Shown: one piece after another, positions 13,301 to 24,800 of the stretch | Numbering within the stretch: position 1 is the first letter of the stretch | How the letters are laid out: each line of letters starts with the position of its first letter | Assembly: GCF_000224145.3 (NCBI RefSeq) | Contig: NW_004190500.2 | Span: 1 to 64,000, forward strand | Source: Ciona intestinalis | Taxonomy: Eukaryota; Chordata; Ascidiacea; Phlebobranchia; Cionidae | Length of the DNA stretch: 64,000 nt | Direction: 5' to 3' | Translations under genes and position numbers: made by a program | Notes under the pieces: generated by a model | What the model was told of the DNA's origin: nothing | The model's database searches: none | What the model saw: the letters and a program-made list of their open reading frames with translations, nothing else

Positions 13301-16300
13301 GTCGTTATAACACCGGTGTTCTGTTTCATACGCCTGCTTACAAGTTACCACACGTGTAAAACTCTTGACATATAACTTGTTTCAACCAGTTGTTGCAAAG
13401 CTCTAACATAACTTAAAACTAGATAGATATTAAACAACTAAATTGTAATCTGTTACGTCTCCTACCAGCCATAATGTTAATAATCTTTAACAGCTCGTAT
13501 GGTATGAAAACATATTGTATTTCTAACGTTTCGTCTGCCATCTGGCAAGAATTCATCAACATGGTATGTGTGTTGTAAACTATATGAACAGTTTTGTTTA
13601 CCAGCTAAGTCTCTATACAAACATTATAATAAATAATCATCTACATTTGATTTTGTTTCTTGCTTTAGTGATTTGTTCAGCTTGTGTTGGAACAGATGTT
13701 TCCGCATGCAGTGATGGTAATGTAAGAACATCATAGAAGAAAGTTCGAACCAGCACGGGATCCCACATTAACTCAAGTTGTTTCTTCATTTCTTGCATAG
13801 AATGGCTGTTCCTGTGGGAAAGTGGTTGAATGGATGATTAATAACAAGATGGCAAATGATTTCAAGGTAGTTTTACACTACAAAGTTTTTTTTGAACAGG
13901 CGCTTAATAAACATTGTATTAAAGTTGCTAATAAAAGATATATTCATAGCAAGGGATATAAACTATCATGCCGACATAGGTGATAACCGTGGTAATAGTA
14001 TGGGTGCCTGGAGTGACAGGTTACCTTAGGGGTGGCAAAGGGGGGCTTCTCATTATTCAGTTACTTCTACCAGGCATATAAATAAAAAAATCAGCTCATT
14101 TGGTAATAAAACATTAATTTTAATTAGACGTTTTGTCTGCCATACAGCAAGTTATGATAAATGCTAAATTATAAATGAAATTAAGATTAATCTGATAAAG
14201 TCTGCTATATAGGATACCCATATTACAACTTAAATAAAAAATAGATCCAATAAACTACAAAATAAATGGTCCATGTACAAAACAAACATCACCATAGCAA
14301 GTTTAGCAACTAACCGTGCGTCATGGTTGCTAAAGTAACCAAGCACTGGATGCCAGGTTGTTAAGTTTGATTTCTGCTTGGTTGTGTTTTCGTATAAATA
14401 TTTCATGAGCTGGTTCAGCAGTGACTGAGAAAGAAAAACTTTTTATGAGAAAATGTAGTTTGTATTTGCAAGTCTCAATCTATGTATATCAAAGAATACA
14501 CCAGCATTGATATCATATTGTGTTAGTCAAAATATTGATTTTTTTGTTGACCTACACCTACAGGTGTAAGCGTGCTACAATCAATAAAAACAAACCACTT
14601 TGCTGTAACTTAGCATGTCTTCATATTATATATTTATGGTTTAAGTAAAAAAGGTAACATATAGTTCACTATGTGTGTGACACCATAATCAATGAAAACA
14701 AAACACACATTCAGCCTTAAAGATTATGGGTCAACTTTGGTTTCTAAACTTCTATTTTATGTGGTAAGGTATGCAGCGTGACGCCATGAGACCTGGAATT
14801 TATACCAGGATTGGGCCATTACTCCAAAGTTTATGTCATACAGTAGTTTAGTGCCTTTTTTCCAACACAACTAAAATCTTAGCGTCTATTAATTCAATAC
14901 TAACGCTTAGGCAACTCAAAGTGGGTGTATTAAAGGTGTATTAAACAGAACACCAAGCCATGGGTCATAGGATTTAGGCCAGGATTGGCCCATTAAACTT
15001 GTGGGTTACAATGTGTATTTTATATTTGCAGCTACAAGTCTGTTGCAACTTGTATCAGATACAAGACAAACATACAAACAGTCTACAGATATGTTTGCAA
15101 TAAATACTTCGTACACGTACGAACAAGCGTAATACTCTCCCACTTTAGCGAATGAGATCGCTCGACTGCCTAAGTGTTAGAAACTGGGTATGCTGCATGC
15201 CCAGGAGCGGTGACCATGTACAAATGCAGACTACTTACCACACATTGTATTCTCAATTGAACCAGTGTGTTTGGCTCAATCACAAACAACTGAACAAGGT
15301 TGGAGAAAATGCAAAGAACAGAAATCACCCCGTCAGGCGAGTAATGCGATGGAATTAATCCATGTTTTTCGCATGCACCCTCCACATGGAAGAGGAGGAT
15401 GCATCGTCCAAGCAAACCATGATCAAGTACTTGTGACAGACACTGTGGGTGGAGTAGGTTAAAGTGCATAAATAAATGTAACTTGCTTTATCCTTGCGTG
15501 GCCGGAAAACGACAGTCGGTATACCATGTGTCATACACCTTATGCTGTGCCAGCTTTTAAGTACCATGTATGTAACTTTGGGGGTGATTATTTTTGGAAT
15601 ATTTTTAATAGGCGCCAAACTTGTGGTGGCCGGATAGGCAGGTCTACCCTGAAATTTTCTATACTTTTATTAATAATCAATAAAACGAATTTTGTTTTAT
15701 TGCAATGTGTGTTAACTATCTCTGCCTCCCGTGCATTTTAGTTTAGCGCTTTTGTTTATTCAAAGTTACATAGGTAGGTAGTATCTCATAAGCGGGCACG
15801 AACACTTGTGTTATAATATAAAACAGAACACCCGTGTTATAACGACTGTTGTTTCCCTGCCACGCGAGGATAAATAGGTTAGATACGTGGTAACTGATAA
15901 GCAGGTACAAGGTGTATGAAACAGAACACCCGTGTTATAACAACTGTCGTTGCCCCGCCACGCGAGGATAAATAAGTTAGATACGTGGTAACTGATAAGC
16001 AGGTACAAGGTGTATGAAACAGAACACCCGTGTTATAACAACTGTCGTTGCCCCGCCACGCGAGGATAAATAAGTTAGATACGTGGTAACTGATAAGCAG
16101 GTACAAGGTGTATGAAACAGAACACCCGTGTTATAACGACTGTCGTTGCCGTGGTAATTCGTAAGCGGGCACGAGGTGTATGAAACAGAACACCCGTGTT
16201 ATAACGACTGTTGTTGCCCCACCATGCGAGGATAAATAAGTTACATACGTGGTAACTCGTAAACGGGCACGAGGTGTATGAAACAGAACACCCGTGTTAT

Positions 16301-19300
16301 AACGACTGTTGTTTCCCCGCCGTGAGAGGAGAAATAAGTTACATTTACTCATGTTGGTTTTGACTTTTGAGCCATCATGATATTATATTTCAAGCACTCA
16401 TAAATATCATTATTCTGTAACTTACTTTTGGATGTTTTAGCTTCAGATTCCAAACTAATGCAGGTATTGATAAGAAATTGAAAGCGAATGTTACAACTTC
16501 TTTCTCAGAGAAGCAGCAACTTTCCATTATCCTTTAAAGTAATGCTTATGGTAGTCAACAGTTATACTATGTATCAATGTATGTATTAATGGTAATTCCC
16601 CCAAAAAGAAAAAAGAGAAAAAGAAAAAAATATAGTAATTAATAATAAGAAAAATTAATCTTGACAAATGTTTAAAAATTTACCCACAAAGGTATCATAC
16701 TGACTTAAACAAATTTAGTAAACAAATATACTACATTACACATAAACTAATGTATATCGTGGTTATAAATTATAAAACGAGTTTTTATAAAACGAAATGA
16801 AATGTAGCATAATTGTTAATATCTATTTCTTTATAAAATAAGCGACATTTTACAAAAAAATTATATATATATTATAGTAGAGTGGGGAAGATAGGACACT
16901 TTTTCAATCCATTTTTCGGTTCCATTTTGTTATTACACAGGGTATAATCAAAGAATTATAAAGCCGTATCCTCACTACTCCCATAGACCGATGTTGAATG
17001 TATATATTTGCATATTATGAGTTATTTATTGTGGTAAAGGTGCCTATAATGTCATGTGTTATATATCAATAATATATATATCATTATTATATGTGTTATA
17101 TATGTTATATATCCAGTGGGACCATTACCTTATTGCAACATTGAATGCAGTAGATGTCATAACCTCATGTAGAGCCATCTTACAGCTTACGTTAACCACT
17201 GAGCTTAGCACACATAAACAACCTCGCTCATTTAAATCCAGGAGAAACTTTCCGCACAATTGCTTCAACACTCCATGCATGTAGGAGTGTTACAACATAC
17301 AATGAGGTGACTATGTTTACAACTATGAGTGTAACTGTATTTTAACAATGTCACCCCAGATTTTACCCTGCTGTTAGGTGTGTATACAAACAAGCAGAGC
17401 CAAAGTATATTGCATTCACAACATTAATTAATGAGGTTCCCTTTGTTTGACAACTATGAGTGTAACTGTATTTTAACAATGTCACCCCAGATTTTACCCT
17501 GCTGTTAAGTGTCTATACAAACAATCAGAGCCAAAGTATATTGCATTCACAACATTAATTAATGAGGTTCCCTATGTTTGACAACTATGAGTGTAACTGT
17601 ATTTTAACAATGTCACCCCAGATTTTACCCTGCTGTTAAGTGTCTATACAAACAATCAGAGCCAAAGTATATTGCATTCACCACATTAATCAATGAGGTT
17701 CCCTATGTTTGACAACTATGAGTGTAACTGTATTTTAACAATGTCACCCCAGAGTTTACCCTGCTGTTAGGTGTCTATACAAACAATCAGAGCCAAAGTA
17801 TATTGCATTCACCACATTAATCAATGAGGTTCCCTATGTTTGACAACTATGAGTGTAACTGTATTTTAACAATGTCACCCCAGAGTTTACCCTGCTGTTA
17901 GGTGTCTATGCAAACAAGCAGAGTCAAAGTATATTGCATTCACCACATTAATCAATGAAGTTCACTATGTTTGACAACTATAAGTGTAACTGTATTTTAA
18001 CAACGTCAAGCCAAATTGTACTGAAAATTCACAAAAAAACGAGACATCTATTCCAACGAGAATATATAGCTAAACTATCACCCACCAGAAGTGATTTCCA
18101 TCGAGTAATATCACTGAAGGTTTCCAACAACTTGAGATAAATAAGAATTGAATTTTTGCTGTTGTTTTGATGAATCTGAAACAAAATCTTTTCAAAATAA
18201 GAAAAAAGAAAGAATAGCAACAAGTTTATAATTATACAAAAATATGTAACGTAACAGTAAAAACTAATAAATATGTTTTTAAAAGTGTAACTGGAAACTT
18301 GATTTTAGAGGGTATGCATTTTATTGTTTATTTTTTGACTATTTTTCTCCTCTCTGTGCAAATATATCTTTTAAATAATTTATGTAAATAAATAACAAGT
18401 TATGTTGAGAATGTTATGATTACTTTCAGTGTAAGATAAAAAAAGTTTTTAAACAAAATGATAAAATAATAAAAAGATGTGTGTGTGATTTGGGGAGAAA
18501 TACTCTAACCTTATTATAACATACAGATTTAAATATAAACATACTTTCATTGTTATAAGTATATATATTGATACTATATTAGAATATATATATGTAGTTA
18601 CAATTTACCTGCTGTTGACATTGGTCTAAATACAGACAGCACGTCCACAACAACTTCTTAACTTGTTGAATCCACGGAACAACGAGAAGTTTATGAACAC
18701 TTAACCCAACGTAACACATCTGTAGAATGGTAGATATTAGTTGAATGTAGCTTGCTTTATCCTCGCATAGCGGGGCAACGACATTCGTTATAACACGGAT
18801 GTCCTGTTTCATACACCTCGTGCCCGCTTACAAGTTACCTCATATGTAACTTTGTATGGATGTATTTTGTATGGCTGACAAATTGGACAATCCATTAGTA
18901 ATAGTAACCACTGGGTATAAATAATAAAGTCAGTTTAGATGAATTACCTTTATATTGCCACTTGCTTCAATATTATGCACAAGATAATTGCACAAAGTTA
19001 CAAATCTTTGCTCATCTTTTTTCAAGTTGAAAACAAACAAGAATTTTTTCAGCACCAAAAACATTTCTGAGTTCGTAACTTTCGGCAGATTTTTAACTAA
19101 ATGTTTTCTCTTTTCTTCTACAGTAACATCATCACTGCTTTTTACTTTAAAATTTTCGTTTGATTTTGTTGCATCAATTTTAACCAATGGTGGTGAACTT
19201 AAGTCTTCAGAGGTTTCTTTAGTTTTAGTTTTGGCATGGTTGCTTGCTGCATCTTGTACAGATAACTTCCCATAATCACCAATAAGTCTGTTGCTTCCAA

Positions 19301-20328
19301 ATGAAGCAAACTGCCAGTCCTGTTGCGACATGTTGCTTGCTCCATGTGGAAGCTTGTCAACAGATAAACTGCCTTTCAATTTGTGGCTTGTAGCTTGAAC
19401 TTTTTTTAGCTCTAAAAACATAAGAAGACGGTATCTAACATTCCAGAGTTATAAATGGAAAAGGTGAAAAATTTTTGCTGTACCTGTTTGTAAGAAAGCA
19501 TGGTCATAAATTACACAAATAGAATAGTTATACAGGCAACAGACTACCAAGTTAGTAATAATAAATATAAGCTTTTTTAAAAACATAGCATAGTAGACAA
19601 TATACCTTTGTGTGATGTCTCATTTTTTTCCTCTAATTCAGAATCGAATCCAATCATGTGATCAAGTTCATCTCTCCACCGCTTGCCCAATTCACACCTT
19701 TATAAACATTCAGTTATAAAACATTACAAGCATTTTAACAATGTATTATTTTTGTGAATGGCTTACAATTTAGATAATCCATTACTGACTATTGGATTGG
19801 GCACTAAAACAAAATAATACCATGTAAAGTGACTTGTAAACATTAATTATAAAACATTTTAACAATGTTTCTAATTAATTGACAATGCAAATTATGCATA
19901 TATAGTTGTTCTTGACTAATATTTAAGTGATTATTGATAATAATTTTGAAAAATAAAACAGAAAAAAATATCAACAGTAAAACAATGAGTATATAATGAG
20001 AAAAAGTTTGTATATAATACAATACACAATCTTTGATGCTAAATTGTTTGGCACTAGTGAAGAATATGTTACAGACTAGGCTGGTGGAAAGTGTTAGAAG
20101 TTGGTAGTTAGGGCTTATTAGTTACAGATTATTGGTTAGCAGAGGGAGAGGATTCTTTACAATTGTTTCAATAAAATGCTCAACAAACCTTGTGAGAAAC
20201 CCACGAACTGATGATTGTAGAATTATTGCCGAATGTTCTCGTTTCCGTGATAACTTTCTTTGTTCTCGTGCTTGAACCGCATTCTTGACTAAATCCTGCC
20301 CACTTTTTGTTGGACTTGGTGAAAACAT
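7354..20328 (-). CDS. UBE3B: HECT-type E3 ubiquitin ligase, UBE3B orthologue, complete
   Basis: E3 ligase that passes ubiquitin from an E2 to a HECT cysteine and then to substrate; vertebrate UBE3B binds calmodulin through an N-terminal IQ motif. Exons (minus): 20328-20189, 19697-19606, 19411-18948, 18719-18609, 18175-18046, 17270-17129, 16531-16426, 15442-15239, 14424-14315, 13811-13645, 13228-13046, 12819-12648, 12240-12119, 11743-11632, 11197-11049, 10721-10615, 10177-10046, 9688-9496, 9176-8999, 8602-8420, 8032-7853, 7585-7354. They sum to 3609 nt, or 1202 residues; human is about 1068. The start is MFSPSPTK, then an IQ helix ([14 protein letters not shown]). The HECT part shows [49 protein letters not shown] and [15 protein letters not shown], ending in GFELS. 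The catalytic Cys is in TASTCFNLL, 33 residues from the end. The extra length comes mainly from exon 3, a Ser/Lys/Asp-rich insert of about 100 residues. The exon 5 donor (T|GTCTCG) is weak, but phase supports it. Confidence 0.95.
8636..8850. mobile_element. MITE, GTGTCCCATCTTCCCC family, truncated
   Basis: The left end is doubled (GGGGTAAGATAGGACACG at 8641, then AAGATGGGACACCTTTGG) and followed by the family core; the right terminus is missing. In a UBE3B intron. A second truncated copy lies at about 16878-17000. Confidence 0.5.
9725..9995 (-). mobile_element. SINE with doubled tail, head lost
   Basis: Two successive tail units (9740-9830 and 9833-9940), then the middle segment with ATGTATGACTGACAAAACC; no tRNA-like head. 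In a UBE3B intron. Confidence 0.5.
10860..10993. repeat. Single 131-bp unit
   Basis: One copy of the unit found in tandem at 17320 and 59430, in another UBE3B intron. It is flanked by an inverted AGGCTTAAGGAAGCTTGATGC-type palindrome near 10780-10815. Confidence 0.6.
11775..12010 (+). mobile_element. SINE, near full length
   Basis: Head GATGCTGTGGCACAGTTCAA, B-box-like GGTTCAAGGCTCGTCG, CTTGGCAAGAC-type middle (here TAGGCAAGACGC), tail with GTGTAGTATGAAACAGAA. In a UBE3B intron. Confidence 0.5.
15785..16345. repeat. 98-bp tandem array made from the SINE tail
   Basis: Units containing GTGTATGAAACAGAACACCC start at 15912, 16010, 16108, 16176 and 16274, that is at spacings of 98, 98, 68 and 98 bp. 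A partial unit lies before. The 15892-16100 units are almost identical. The unit equals the tail module of the dispersed SINE. In a UBE3B intron. Confidence 0.8.
17320..18005. repeat. 131-bp tandem array
   Basis: The mark GTGTAACTGTATTTTAACAA begins at 17329, 17460, 17591, 17722, 17853 and 17984: exactly 131 bp each time. Units share TTTACCCTGCTGTTAGGTGT, CAAAGTATATTGCATTCAC and TATGTTTGACAACTATGAG. The array lies between UBE3B exons 5 and 6, ending about 40 bp from each. A single unit is at about 10860-10990 and a second array at 59430-59815. Confidence 0.85.
20055..20163. mobile_element. MITE, TAGTGAAGAATCC family, short copy
   Basis: About 110 bp in UBE3B intron 1, reading CTAGTGAAGAATATG to GAGAGGATTCTTTAC with the GGCTGGTGGRAAGTGTTAG core. 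Its end is about 25 bp from the exon 1 donor. Confidence 0.55.
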
Positions 20329-20877
20329 AACTCACATAAACCAAAGAAAGCTATCCGTATTTCTTGCATAAACACACACACCTATGAAATCAAGTTGATT
20401 AATGAATGATTATAAATGTTAAGGTTTAATAATTAAATTCGCCGCATGGTATTATTTAACGTATTAAATATTAGAGATTAAATAGCTTGTCATATACAGT
20501 CTGTAAACTAACGGCTATATAGGGTTCACAATCACAAGCTGGACTTCCGTCTCCCAAAACCCCCACAATTCACCAACACTGGATTAATAGACAGCTGACT
20601 TGACTTTTCTCATAACATCGGAACGGCCTTTTTCCCAAAAAATAATCTTATTGTGGTGGCGTAAGCATATTAGGCGATTTTTTACAGCCTGATAATTAAA
20701 ATACTTTCTTGAAACAATATTTTTTGCAATTACTTAGCAAATTATAATCTTAAAATGTTTATGATTTTGGAAAACGTTTACGTATTTAGGGAAACTTAAT
20801 TTGGGGGAAGTACCCGCAAACTGTGTGTGTTAGAATTTCTATTTTCTTTCTCAATTATGTTTACAACTGATTTTTCC

Positions 20878-21252
20878 CAGAGTCCGTATATAAACATGAG
20901 TTATTTCATGTCGCCCATAGAAATCACATAGAACACAGCAAATGGGGCTAAATTGATCATAGACATAATATAAATATGTACATATATAGCTAAATTTATA
21001 CAATTTTATGTTTTTAATACAAATACGGGATGCAGATTAAAGAAAATCAAATTTTCAAGTAGTTGTTTAAATTTATTAAAGCTTAAAAGTGACTTGAAGT
21101 TTTTGAGTTGTATAAATAAACTGCGACTAAGCAGAAAAATATGTTTAAAAATTCCCGTTGCTAGGGTAAACAATCGGCGAAATTAGCCCCATTTGGTTGC
21201 CCTGTAAGATTTCTATGGTGATGAAATAACTCATGTTTATATACGGACTCTG
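20878..21252. mobile_element. hAT-like non-autonomous DNA element (MITE) with perfect 8-bp target duplication
   Basis: 375 bp with long terminal inverted repeats. The ends read CAGAGTCCGTATATAAAC and its complement, and similarity runs about 70 bp inward (both arms contain CATAGAAATC and AAATGGGGCTAA). It is flanked by identical 8-bp direct repeats ATTTTTCC at 20870-20877 and 21253-21260. A CAG-starting end and an 8-bp duplication are typical of hAT transposons. No transposase is encoded. It sits between the divergent starts of UBE3B and the VWA gene. Confidence 0.85.
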
Positions 21253-21827
21253 ATTTTTCCTATTTTAAGGCAACTTACAAACTTTATATATAGCTTATAA
21301 ACTGATTCTATCCAGATTCAAACAAGTGGAAACATACCCTATGTCTGAACAAACAAATCGTAGAAAATTTGGTACCATATGGATATGCGTTTTGCAATAT
21401 AAACAATTAACTTATATTACAATTTATAACATGGAAATGTATAAACTACAAAAGAAAAAAATTATTTGCATAAAAGTAATTTGTAGTTTTCTGTGTGACT
21501 TACGTCATAGAAATATAATAAATCAAACGGGTTACCGCGCGTTGCTAATAGCAACAATTGAAGCTTTAATTATTGTGGGTTTTCAATGGAAAACCTTTAT
21601 AGTTGGCAATGTATCAATTTACACAAGCGCGTGCACGCGATTTGTTACATTATTATGTGGTGATGAGGCAAGTGAAAGGTGGCGAAAAAACAGTTTACAG
21701 AATTAACAGTTTCAGCTATTTTATACAAATTTAAAACAAATTTAAAAAACTATTACAATTATATTACAGAAAGAAGCATTTTTGTACATATATAGTTGAA
21801 TTAATTGTTATAAGGTAAAAATTAACA

Positions 21828-24800
21828 ATGCTTATTAATAATATATTCGGGGAGATCCCTGAGCAAAGCATCACTTTTGTGGTTGATACTTCTGGGTCAA
21901 TGTACGATGTTCTATCAGTAGTTAAAGATCATATAACAGAGGTTTTAATGGAACGAGCGTACAATAGACTCGGTACCACGTTCAACATCATCGAGTTCAG
22001 TTCTGATGTAAGTCAGATGCTTGCATTATTTCCTAATTAATTTGCAATACTGTGTTTAAGTACTCGAATGAATAAATGTAACCTGTCTTTTCCTCACGTG
22101 GCCGGAAAACGACAGTCGTTATAACACAGGTGGTTTGTTTTATACATCTCATGCCTGCTTACGACTCGTTATGAGTTACTACGAATGAAACTTTGTGGGT
22201 GATTTCTTTTGTTTATTTTTTTTATGTACGGCTGGCTATTTTTTAAGTATTTAGGTCATTAGTCACCACTTGATTGGAGCAATTCTCATTAAGTGTCTTG
22301 TTAATCTGGTAGTACATATTACATAAGAATGTACAAAAAGATATCAAATTTGTGGTCCAGAAAGTTAGTTTGGCAACCACAGTGTTAGGAAACCAACAAG
22401 ATGAAATTTTCAAGACCATGTAACCCACACACTTAACAATGAATGAACATTACAATATTATATTACAGATAACACAATGGGCGGACAGAATGGTCGAATG
22501 CACTCCTATCACAGCAAACGCTGCCACACGATGGCTACGTGGAATTGAAAGTCAAACGGGGAGTGACACTTTAACAGCGCTTCATATGGCATTTGATGAA
22601 CCAAGATGCCAGGCTGTTTATTTGGTGGGTGAATGGTTTGATCGCAATAAAGTATTCTACTCTGTATGGGTGAGATCCTGGGGCCCGAAATTTTAATATA
22701 TTTAAAAAAGTATTATGGCACAGTGGTTAGTTGTCGCGCCAATGTTCATTCTTTGTAGGTTATCCTGCTTCACAAACGTATATTAGCGACAGTCATTTAT
22801 TTTGCTGATCCTACTGAGTAGTTAGGCACTATAATGGAAGGAAACTTGGTTTTAATGGCACTTCTCCAAGCCAGTGGTCCCTAATGTGTTGTAGCACTCT
22901 GGGTGTTAGGGTAACGAGCCAACTTTGACATAAATTGAGTGCCAGGCTGTAGGACATCACATGGGTAGGATGAACATCTATTTAAATTTACATCTTGTCT
23001 AGCAGTAATAGTTTATATTTATTTTACAATTCTATAATACCCAGGTAACTGATGGAATGCCAGACCAGAATCCAGAAGAAATAATCCACAGGATTACCAA
23101 AGCAAGTTATGGCCGTCCTGTCCATTGCATTGCCGTGAGTACGGGGGTGGGAGATCTTCCATTGTCATCGACAACTTTCCTTGAAAACCTCGCGATTGAA
23201 ACAAGAGGAAGTTTCCATGTGGTGCAAGTGGGGCGCCTTGGTGATGTCAGCAAGGTGAAGAGGTCTTGTTGTAGCAAATATGTCTTGCAACTTGCTTTTT
23301 CTTCGCAAGGCTTTCGAGTTACCACAATTGTTTTGAGGTTTCCTTCTTCAATATAGCAATAATGCATAGAAATGACTGAGTATGCCTAAAGTGATTCCTT
23401 TTTAGGAAATGGGAGGTTACCAACCGTTTTCAATTACTTGAATTTAAATTGGATTTATATACTTTACTGTACAAGATTATATTTGCACAAAAGACATACT
23501 GAACTGTCCTTTGTTTGCTCGCATTAAAATTTTATATCTTCTTCTATTGCAGTTGGTATTTACATCACATGCCTAGGCCTTTTTAATGATGTCCATCAAA
23601 TTCTTCCCAGGTCAACTCCATATACAACAGTGTTTACACACCTATTGAAGGCAGCAAGAAATGCAGCGTAGAAACTTCCTTGACACATAATCCTTACACT
23701 AACTTACTCTCAACCCTTCCAGCACCAACTCCACCATTTGTACCATTCTACAGGTAAGTGAATATACAACATTTAACAGATATTGCTCCAACTTGGTGGT
23801 CACAAATGGGTTGTTCGAACTCTCATCAATATAGAAAAAATAACAACAAACAAAAGCAACCACCCACAAAGTAATATACATGGTATTTGTAAAAGGGCAC
23901 AAAGTGTATGAAACTGCCCTGTGTTATAACGACTGTTGTTGCCCTGTCACAGAAAGACAAAACATATATCATCAAACCAAATCATCTTGCATTTTCCTTA
24001 CTTTAAATACCTAAGTTTCCAACATACTTATAACTTCACTTATATAGAGTTATGCTTTATAGATTCACAGTGAATACAAAATATAAATTTTTACCTGAAC
24101 ATTGCAACTACGAGTGTGTTTCAGATACAATCCACCATTACACACGGAGGTCTTCAAGGAAGCTCTTGAGCGCACTCCGGTGGCCAGCATAGTTGTACGA
24201 GGGACTCGTATTCTAGCAAGGAGAGATGAGGATGGATATTACTATGGGGGAAGTGTGGCTCAAGAAATTACAGTAATAAACATTAATTGTAATGTGAATG
24301 AAGAAATGTATTTGATTAATACTCTCATAGCAATGCAACAATAGTTGTTAAATCATGGGTGTTGTATTTCATACACTTTATGTCTGTCTATAAGTTATCA
24401 CATACTTAACTTTGTGGGTGGTCATTTAATTTTAAAACTTTTTCTTGGTGTATGGCTGATAATTTAGACAACCCATGAAGGACCACTGAGTTGGAGCAAT
24501 TACCTCTAAGTGTCTTGCCTAATGACACATACGACCAATTGTTCTAAATAGTCTTGCCCAAGAATGCACACACCCACAATGGTAGCAGTGTCAAGCCTTG
24601 AACCTGTACACACTTGGCTAGAGGCTGTGCTAACCACTGTGACACCTGACCCCACTCAAACCTTACCTATACAACCACTGTGTAGTCTGTAAAAATGCTG
24701 TGTTGTTTAAAGGGAGATCGAACCAAGTTCCTCGTGGAATTTGATCGAACAAAGAAAGGACGAGATCTCCGGATGCAAGAGACTTATCTTCATGACATCA

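Noticed and set aside
15785-16345. Regular repeats considered as a CRISPR-like array
   Set aside because: Units are contiguous 98-bp copies without unique spacers, in a eukaryotic intron.
15811-16352. Repeated open frames reading [18 protein letters not shown]
   Set aside because: They are translations of the SINE tail and recur wherever the SINE does; not a protein family.
21326-21706. 126-codon plus-strand frame between UBE3B and the VWA gene
   Set aside because: No recognisable motif, AT-driven composition, directly follows the hAT-like MITE; not supported as a gene or upstream exon.
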